The notes under the pieces are model-generated. The model saw only the letters and a list, made by a program, of their open reading frames with translations. It was not told the origin of the DNA and ran no database searches. 64,000 bases of DNA from Planctomycetota bacterium. GTDB lineage: Bacteria; Planctomycetota; Phycisphaerae; Phycisphaerales; UBA5793. Location: contig JABFGK010000001.1 in NCBI GenBank assembly GCA_013112555.1, positions 806,001 through 870,000 of the forward strand, in the 5' to 3' direction. A program made the position numbers and the translations under genes. Of the stretch, positions 63,764-64,000 are shown piece after piece. The number at the start of each line of letters is the position of its first letter. The stretch's first letter is position 1.

Positions 63764-64000
63764 TTGTGGTCGATCGATTGTCGTGCGGGGCATCCGCCGG
63801 CCCCCTTTATTGTGCGAGGGAGCTCCCCGGTTACACCACGGTGCCTGTTGTACACAGGTGAACCGCAGGATCGTACCAGCCTCGGCCGTTTCGTCAACTG
63901 TCTGCGAAACGACCCCTCAGACTGCCCCACAGCCTTATCGGCCGACCTGGGCCGGGGCTGAAGTTGATGCTGAAACCGTGGCCTTCTCGTCGTCGCCGCC
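63764..64000. other. Window end, no complete gene
   Basis: No supported gene is complete here. An ATG at 63967 opens a frame (MLKPWPSRRRR) that runs off the window and could be the start of a gene, but 11 codons are too few to judge. Confidence 0.3.

Overview
The window looks like a chromosomal segment of a planctomycete, probably in or near the Phycisphaerae. This is an inference from gene content: two DUF1580-like helix-turn-helix proteins, a DUF2924 module, a MerR-like HTH plus receiver regulator, secreted enzymes sharing a C-terminal tail domain, an RRM-type RNA-binding protein and a REP-associated transposase. There is no rRNA operon. I could not identify the species.

Layout. 1-2.6 kb: the 3' part of an NMT1-like substrate-binding protein, a class I methyltransferase and an unrecognised membrane protein. 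2.6-20.4 kb: an accessory/defence island. It holds a gene remnant, a DUF2924 module without its usual recombinase, two DUF1580-like HTH genes, a Mrr-like (type IV) nuclease with a possible base-reading N-terminal domain, a type I restriction-modification operon with an Abi_C-like gene between hsdS and hsdR, a ribbon-helix-helix-like protein, a tyrosine recombinase and a Gabija-type gajA-gajB pair. The island ends at the 3' end of tRNA-Arg(CCG), a classic integration site.

20.5-36 kb: housekeeping and secreted functions, namely an MFS transporter, a subtilase and an M14 carboxypeptidase with related C-terminal domains, RtcB, two zinc-ribbon membrane proteins, MetF, a DUF1579 lipoprotein, an ALDH7-type dehydrogenase, a RAYT transposase between REP-like palindromes, an RRM protein, a thioesterase and an OppAB pair. 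36-40.6 kb: three unrecognised exported or membrane proteins.

40.6-47.4 kb: a tightly overlapping operon for nonulosonic (sialic/legionaminic-type) acid. A 1262-residue protein fuses a Maf/DUF115-like glycosyltransferase to what look like degenerate SpsF-like and radical-SAM/SPASM modules, followed by neuA-, neuB- and neuC-like genes. This fusion is the least familiar thing in the window.

47.5-59.9 kb: trkA-trkH potassium uptake, an HTH-receiver regulator, an LpxL-like acyltransferase, a membrane coiled-coil protein with a BRCT-like C-terminus, mgtE, a two-module ABC permease, tyrS carrying an apparent +1 frameshift before its S4 domain, and an MGMT-family protein. 59.9-64 kb: REP-like palindromes, a HAF-repeat secreted protein, an IS5-like insertion sequence and tRNA-Met(CAT).
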